Assembly (NCBI GenBank): GCA_034620365.1 | Contig: JAQGEQ010000097.1 | Span: 186,001-250,000 of the forward strand | DNA length: 64,000 nt | DNA from: Pegea sp. RAD2-039 | Taxonomy: Eukaryota; Chordata; Thaliacea; Salpida; Salpidae | Reading direction: 5' to 3' | Part shown: positions 53,833 to 64,000 of the stretch, one piece after another | How the letters are laid out: every line of letters starts with the position of its first letter | How positions within the stretch are numbered: the stretch's first letter is position 1 | Notes under the pieces: model-generated | Told to the model about the DNA's origin: nothing | The model's database searches: none | The model's input: the letters and a program-made list of their open reading frames with translations, nothing else | Position numbers and translations under genes: made by a program

Positions 53833-56127
53833 TTAAACATCTTTCTTGTATACAGTAATACCCTCATGTAACTTTTGTGCAAAGTCAGCTGCTTTAGGGT
53901 CCATCATTAATGTGGCAATTGCAATTACTTTATCATCCATGGTGTAATAAGCACAAAATTTACCTTCAGAAACATCACCACGAATTACTATATCATCATA
54001 ACCGACGCCATAACCTACAAAAACCTTTTTAAGACTTTTAAATAAGTTTTATTGAATACATACCTGCATAACGAATACTTTTTCCATATTGAACAGTCCA
54101 AAAGAATGGAACTGAATCAACGACTTTGAGGTCAATCTCTGAGAAGGTAATATTTGAACCAGCAATCCTACCATGAAACTGAGCCATCTGGTAATGTTGG
54201 ATGTTACTTGGTTGCCAATTCCTCAATCTACAACCAGAGATAAACAAGTTTTAATATCTTGAAATAACTAGAAGAAAGTTTTATTTATTTCAATCACAGG
54301 ATATTTGTTTTTATAGAAAAATAAATATAAAACTTTTTAAAAGTTATTTGAAAGCAATAAAGAATAATTAAAAATTGTTTTTTTAATATTTATTTTATTA
54401 AATATGAAGTTTTTTGTAGAGAAGTTGTAAACTTCTTACTTTTGTGGATACATAACTATATCACCAGCAGCAAAAACGTTTGGTATGATTTGATCTTCTT
54501 TAGATTTAACTCTTAGATGTTTATCTACATTTACAAATCCTTGTTTAGTTAATGAGATGCCAGAATCTTTTAAAAAATCTGTAGAGGGTATAACACCAAC
54601 ACCAGCTACAACTAAATCTGCCTAAACAATAAAAAGTAGTTTAGAAAAATAAAAATTTACTGAAATTGGTGGATTTAATTAATCATTTTATATTTTTACT
54701 TCAAGAGTAGCTCCTCCTTTTAATAGGACTCGATTAACTACTCCATCTTTGCCTTGTATCTCTTCTAATACTGTTCCCATATGAAATTCAACACCTTTTG
54801 ATTCATGAAACTTTTGTAAGAATTCACCAACCTAAAAATTATCACAAAAATTTTCACAAATTTCTATAAAATTCACAGAAAAATTACCTCTTTTCCTAAA
54901 ACACGTTCAAATGGAACTTTAAAGAACTCACAAACTGAAACTTTTTCAGCTTTTGATACTAAAGAAGCAGCAACCTCCATACCAATAAAAGAAGCACCAC
55001 AGATAATTACTTTTTTACCAACAGCAGCTTGAACAATTGCTTTAGAGTCATGAGGTGTTCTTAAGACAAAAACATTTTTCAAATCCCACCCAGGTATTGG
55101 TAGTGTTCTTGGGCTGCCTCCTAAGCATTAAAATCATTTAAAATATTAAACTGATCAAGTTAACTAACCTGTAGCAATTACTAATTTATCATAATCTATA
55201 CAAGTTCCATCCACAAAAGAAACTTGTTTATCTTTAATATTAACTTTATTTGCACATTTATTAGTCATGATATCTATCTTGACAGAATCATAGAACTGTC
55301 GAGGTCTTAGATAAATTTTTTCAGGGTCAATATCCATTGCTTTGCTCAATTTAGTTCTAAAAATAAAATTTCATAATTTATACATTAATATTCATTCAAA
55401 TTACATAAAAAATATAATAAAGAAATAAGTTAAAAACTCACCTATCATAAGGTATATGACTTTCTCTTGTAACAATCGTAATTTTTCCAGTAAACAACTT
55501 TTGTCTCAAAGTCTCAGCACAAGTTACAGATGCAGGGCCCCCACCAATAATTACAACTGAAGGTTGTGTCTCATCAACAGTCTGGACCATATCTTTATAC
55601 CTTTTATGGCTCTTCAAAGCTTCTACACTAGCTTTAACAAAAACTTTTTTTCCTTCTTTGATAATAACTTCATGTTTTGGTACACAATCTAACCCAGGAT
55701 AATCTTCAATATCACCAGTTTTTATATTAAAACAAGCTCCATGCCATGGGCATCTTACTCTACCATTACTTAAAGACCCTTTTATTAAAGGAGCAGCAAA
55801 ATGAGAGCATTTAGGACCTATAGCATTGAACTCTCCTTCACTTCTTACTAATAAAGCTTTCCCTTCACCAACAACTACCTCTTTCATCTCTCCATCCGCC
55901 ATATCTCCAACATCACAGACATACTCTTCAACAAATTGTGTGGATTGTGTTTGGCCTCCCATATTTGCTAAGAATAACTTTGATTGAATATTTTTATTAA
56001 AAAATAATTTATTATGAGCTCTATTTCCTACGAAAGAATTGAATGTTGAAAATGTTCTTGTAACTTGAGAAAAATCAAATTTTGAAAGGTTTAGAAGATT
56101 TTTAATTAAGTTAACTTTTAATATCAT
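53833..56127 (-). CDS. AIFM3: Apoptosis-inducing factor 3, Rieske plus FAD oxidoreductase
   Basis: Mitochondrial flavoprotein of the AIF family with an N-terminal Rieske [2Fe-2S] domain. Exons: 55442-56127, 55169-55356, 54888-55120, 54700-54831, 54440-54621, 54064-54227, 53833-54014, all phase-consistent, giving 588 residues (family about 600). Residues 1-50 are basic and hydroxylated with almost no acidic residues, like a mitochondrial presequence. Rieske ligands are Cys107/His109 (CSH) and Cys126/His129 (CPWH). A dinucleotide fold starts at VVIIGGGPAS (about 191-200), where Ser replaces the usual third Gly/Ala. A second, NAD-type fold is VIICGASFIGMEVA. The late FAD motif NVFAAGDIV and a C-terminal dimer-type domain complete it. 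Introns are 48-212 bp. The ATG lies directly after a TTTCAG acceptor, so the 5' leader is probably spliced on. Confidence 0.95.
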
Positions 56128-56985
56128 CTGAAATTAAATAAGAACTCTAATTTAAAAACAAATTAGTTGATGATATCCACTAAACTACAAAAAAATCTCT
56201 AAATAAAACTTTGAATTATCTTTTTATTTATTTTATGAATTATAGATTAATGATTAGCACGTTGCAAATGCAGCAAAAAAAATTTAATTAAATATTTAAT
56301 AACATTTATGACACAGATAAGCTTTCTAAGAAAATAGATAATTTTTAAAATTATATTTTTAAATTGTATAAAGTAAACATATGAATAGACTATTTTCAAA
56401 ACAGCAGAGGTGATTCAGCAAAAATAACGACAAAAAATGTTGTGAAAATACGAAAATGGCTTTTTACTTTAAATTGCAATTTTTAATTTATTTCTGCGTA
56501 TTTTGCAACTTATAAAAAATTAATATAAAATATAAAAATTCCAAGTATATAAATAATAGGATTTTAAAAAATGATATCTCAAAAAATTTCTATATAAAAT
56601 AAGTTATTTAATTTTCTTATATTATTTGATGAACAATTCTATGGATTAAAAAACTAAAAACAAAAGATTCTATCTAATAAATGGCAATCAGAAGAAGTTT
56701 AAATCTTCTTAATTTTTTGTAATTAATCATTTAAAATACATTTAGATATAGAAATATAATTTTAAAATCTATTTAAATATAATTTTATCGCTAGAATTTT
56801 AAATAAAATATGAAATTGAGTTCGAAATATTTGGAACCATATTTTGCTAAAAAATTGTGACACAAAATATTTCCATTTTCTGATAGTATCTTTCAGAGAA
56901 CTTTAAATTAATGCCAAAATGTTAGTTGAAAAGCCAAATTCGTCTGAGAACTGCTGTATTAATACTAATATCAATTAATTATACA
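56128..56985. other. AIFM3 upstream region
   Basis: A+T-rich. Immediately before the AIFM3 ATG is TTATTTAATTTCAG, a strong splice-acceptor match at 56128-56141. No promoter element can be assigned and no gene is seen until the plus-strand patch at 56986. Confidence 0.45.
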
Positions 56986-57488
56986 GATCCAATTGTTGCC
57001 CGTACAGCAGGATTCCATTTTCTACGCCAACAAGGTTATGCAGCGGAACAGACAGACTGATGCAGTTACACCCAGCTGGCGTCGCAGGAGCTTCTGGAAA
57101 CACACTGAGTACAGCGACAAACTGCTTATGAGGCTCTAACTTTAAATTTGGAGCGTTGCGTCTCCTAGAATGTTATGATGATAGAAACTCAGCTGTTATT
57201 AATATGATTCTGGAACATTTTCAACAGGGGTTAGTTGTACGTTATGATGAAGAAAGTGCTTCGTTAGAATGTATCCGTTATTCTGAAAGTTGTGTTAGTA
57301 TTTGTGATAGAGAAGTTATTGAATTGAAACGAGCAAAGCCTGTAGTTGTTCGTGATTATGAAAGTATGTTGAATAAGTTTGAAAAAGATGGTAAAATATC
57401 TAACATGCAATGCGAGATTGTGATTAGTAGAAAATTTCACCATTTGAAGTCAGAGGATTTTTATCATAATTGTGATTATATTCTGTAG
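56986..57488 (+). pseudogene. Coding-like, frame-broken patch of unknown family
   Basis: Segments in different plus-strand frames look protein-coding. After an acceptor-like TTATACAG, DPIVARTAGFHFLRQQGY continues to a TGA at 57058. The same frame later gives YTQLASQELLETH, a second TGA, then QTAYEALTLNLERCVS. From 57132 a different frame is open for about 118 codons to a TAG at 57486-57488. It reads LRLLECYDDRNSAVINMILE and on, with codon choice like a real gene. The open frame begins at TTG, not ATG. G+C is higher than in the surroundings. It may be a decayed gene, a terminal exon with misjudged introns, or a transposon scrap. The reverse strand of 56980-57167 is also open for about 60 codons, so strand is uncertain. 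Confidence 0.35.
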
Positions 57489-58119
57489 AGACTAACAAAG
57501 TCTTAGCGAGGTTTCGATGCTTTATCATGCGCAGTTGTATTAAAGATGAAATCTCATCTATTTGATGCGCCAAAATGTTTAAAAGACAGAAAAGTTTAGA
57601 AGAAACGACGACCGAAGGTTTGGGTCTGTACATAAAAGTGGTTGGGACTTTGTATAAGTTGATCTTTGTCTCAATGTTACTCTGTGATGTAGACTCTGTT
57701 AGTATTTGTTGATAGCAAGTGGATTATATTTGTCACAAATTGGTATTTTTTAATACATCTTTTTAGACATCTTTTATTTTAAAGTATTTTTTGATATATT
57801 TTGTAATTTGACTAAAATTTGTGATTTCAGACATTTTTTAAGAATCTAAAGTTTATAAAAACATTTTGAAGGTCTTTCTAATAATCTTAAATAGTTAAAA
57901 AATGCTTCTGATTCTATTTTTAGTAAATCTTTCATCTTCAGATCATCAAGTTTAAATAAAAGAAAACTTTCAAATTTATTACAAAATTTTTGAAAATTAA
58001 ACAAATTTGAAAATGTTTTTAGATATTTATTACAATTTCAACAACAAAAATTTCCTATAAAACCAAAATCTCGAAAAATCAAATTTTTAAAGATCAAATC
58101 TTGGCCACAAAAAGCATCT
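57489..58119. other. Between the plus-strand patch and MCM2
   Basis: A+T-rich, no convincing gene. It includes the likely MCM2 poly(A) signal at 58026-58031. The 57424-57633 minus frame overlaps the patch and has no recognisable motif. Confidence 0.45.
58026..58031 (-). terminator. MCM2: Poly(A) signal AATAAA of MCM2
   Basis: TTTATT on the plus strand, about 89 nt past the MCM2 stop codon (58120-58122). Confidence 0.35.
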
Positions 58120-61588
<3,469 letters not shown>

Positions 61589-62020
61589 TTTTGAAATGAA
61601 AAAATAGAAATCTGAAAAAAAACAAAAATATTTAATTTGAAATTATCTATTTAAAATATTAATAATATAATGATTATTATAATATCCTAGATACAATTCC
61701 TTAAATTAAATAAAAGCCAAGTCATTATATTTAATAAAATATAATTATAAAGTAATATAATTCTTTAGATTTATTATAAACATTTATTAACTAATTTCAA
61801 TAAAATATCATATATAACCATAATATATTTTAAATACAAATTTCAAATACAAATTCACAAAATTATTTAATATCAAAAAATAATTTGACGATTAAGCTAT
61901 GAAAGGTTCATTTAAAAATGTTACAAAATAAGTTAAAATATGGAATAAAGTTTTTTAAATTTACTTTTAATTCAACTTCAATTTAAAGCAACAATGATAC
62001 TCAAAATATATCAATATAGA
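61589..62020. promoter_or_regulatory. MCM2: MCM2 5' leader and proximal upstream region
   Basis: A splice acceptor (TTTTTTTTCAG) ends at 61612, leaving 23 nt before the MCM2 ATG. The leader is therefore probably joined from elsewhere, by an upstream exon or a spliced leader. The rest is A+T-rich. No TATA box can be distinguished from the background. Confidence 0.35.
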
Positions 62021-62031
62021 TTTGGCGCGAA
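62021..62031. promoter_or_regulatory. E2F-type site upstream of MCM2
   Basis: TTTGGCGCGAA matches the E2F consensus TTTSSCGC and reads TTCGCGCCAAA on the other strand. It lies about 433 bp upstream of the MCM2 ATG. MCM genes are classic E2F targets at the G1/S boundary, and G+C-rich 6-mers are rare in this flank. Binding is inferred. Confidence 0.5.
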
Positions 62032-64000
62032 TTATGCTTACGATGGGTTAGTATAAAAATATAATTTTATTTTATTAGTTGTAAACACTGAGCTTGTCTA
62101 CTTCAGCTGGCTAACAATTATTCTAACGATTATAACTTTTACATCTTCAAATCATTACTGTGAAAAACTCTGAATATAATTAGTAGTAAAACTTTATATA
62201 TAAATATAATATAATATTAAATAAAAAAATTAGAAAGACATTATTTATCAAAGAAAACTTATCATAAATGAACAAGAACTAAAAAATGCATTTTGTCTAT
62301 AAATTTTGATCAGTAAATTTGTCTTAAACTAAAGTGAAAAAAATAGTTTGTAAATGATATGATGTTACTTAGAATGAACATTAAATACAAAAATAGAAAA
62401 CTAATATTCATAGTCTTTTTGTACGCATGTTGAATGGTATTTAACTGTACAGCTTTAACTCATTTTAATAGAGTTTCAAAAATATATATTCAAAAATGAG
62501 ATTTTTTAGAGACTTGCTCATTTATAATAAGTTTTCTTTAATAATATATAAATAATGTCTTTCTAATTTTGTATTTAATATTATATAATATTGATATATA
62601 AAATTTCTACTTTAATATGTTCGTTGAAAACCTGAAAACGTACCCTGAACTTCTATGGGTTTGAAAACTTTTGCTGAAATAGCTACTTAAGAGCATAGAG
62701 TTAATGAATAAACTGGTTAATAGACTTTCAAATCATATAAAAATTATTCTTTTTAATTATTTTGAGAAGCTAAGGGCTCTGATGTAAATGTAGAAAAAAT
62801 TAAAGAACTTTTTTTTGAAAAATTGATATGTTAGTTATAGGAAAAACAGTCTTTGAAAAACTTAGCTGAAATAATCCTAGTTTGAAAAATATAAAACTGT
62901 TGGAAATAAATATAATAATTCTAGTTGAATATAAATTTTGAAAAAATCTTATTGGTTTGCGCAATCTAAACTCTAATATTATTTCCTGCTGATTAGAGAA
63001 ATCTCAAGCAGTCTAGAAGTGAACTATTGTTTGTCACGATTGAATAGCATCTAATTGAATAGATGCTCACACTTTCTGCCTAATCGGAAATTTTGTATCT
63101 GAGATTATCAAAGATTAAAAAACCTAAATTTTTACCTTTAAAATTAATTTTCAAACTTTTTGAAGATTGTATTCTAAATATTAAGATTACTTTTTGCAAT
63201 TGCCATGGCGACTTATTAAAAGTAAAAAAAAATTTTTAAGTAGCTGAATTTTCTAAGAAAATTATTTCTAAATTTACTGTATTAATTATAAATCTTAAAA
63301 ATTACTTTTTGTATTATTAATTAGTTTCATTTAAACTGAAATAAATTTATTAACTATTATTATTATTAACAATTTTTTATAGATTATTTTAATTACGGTA
63401 ACTTTTTATAGATTTAAATGTTCGATGTTTTTTTAGTAAAAAGTACCTTTTTGTTCCTAGTTCACATTTTACTCCATTCAAACCAAACTAAGGTTATTTA
63501 CGTTTCTTGATATGATGAAATCATCTTCTGAATAAAACCTTTTCATTTCGTCAACAAATTATTTTTGATAGAAAGTTATAAATTGAAAATTTTGAATAAA
63601 CTAATATCTAATTGAATTTAATTTAAGTTTTTTTCTTTTAATAATTATCTTTACTAAGAACTTATATTTTTGTATATTATATTTTTTGAATAAAGAAGTT
63701 GTTATTTTAAAAGGTTTTATTTTTTTTGATCTTTTGAATATCTTTATAGGTGTTTAAAAACTATTTTTCTTGAAATTAAACATAAAAATCCAATTTAATG
63801 TCTTAGAAAATCACTAAACTTTATTAGCTTTGTAAATATTGTTTCAAAGTCACCTAAACTTTTTATTAATTGATCAGTTTTATTTGAGAATTAATTTTTA
63901 GCAACTTAAGTTTAGTTACAAATCTATTTTTATTATTACTTTAAAATTAAAAACAGTTTTGTTAACTTTATTTGTTTAATTAATTGAATTGATATTTGCT
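62032..64000. other. Non-coding flank beyond MCM2
   Basis: About 2 kb of A+T-rich sequence with no recognisable gene, RNA or repeat. Confidence 0.5.

Overview
The window is animal (metazoan) nuclear DNA from an invertebrate that I cannot place to phylum. It is very A+T-rich (by eye well over 70%), genes are split by GT-AG introns, and the smallest introns are only about 47-57 bp. Bacteria, fungi and plants are excluded by a full TET dioxygenase with a CXXC zinc finger, a Rieske-type AIFM3 and a GCNA/SprT protein. Vertebrates are unlikely because TET keeps its CXXC finger on the same polypeptide, its catalytic insert is short, and minimal introns are tiny.

Layout. All five recognisable or well-supported genes are on the minus strand. 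(1) 433-32355: a complete TET 5-methylcytosine dioxygenase gene with 18 coding exons and about 1993 codons. It has two very large introns (about 8.0 and 10.5 kb). These hold a short terminal-inverted-repeat element, an imperfect hairpin and two CpG clusters that could mark an internal promoter. (2) 32356-49485: about 17 kb in which I see no gene. (3) 49486-51172: GCNA, a two-exon SprT-type metalloprotease gene, flanked on both sides by copies of one short repeat family. (4) 53129-53317: an unrecognised 62-residue single-pass membrane protein. (5) 53833-56127: AIFM3, seven exons, 588 residues. (6) 56986-57488: a coding-looking but frame-broken patch on the plus strand. (7) 58120-61588: MCM2, 18 exons, 874 residues, with a textbook E2F-like site about 430 bp upstream. 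61589-64000 is non-coding.

Function together. TET oxidises 5-methylcytosine. GCNA clears DNA-protein crosslinks and is typically germline. MCM2 is a replicative helicase subunit. AIFM3 is a mitochondrial FAD/Rieske oxidoreductase. Three of the four named genes act on DNA, but nothing in the sequence shows co-regulation, and spacing of 0.5-17 kb argues against an operon. All exon boundaries were derived by hand from splice signals, reading-frame phase and family similarity. They are mutually phase-consistent but not backed by transcripts.
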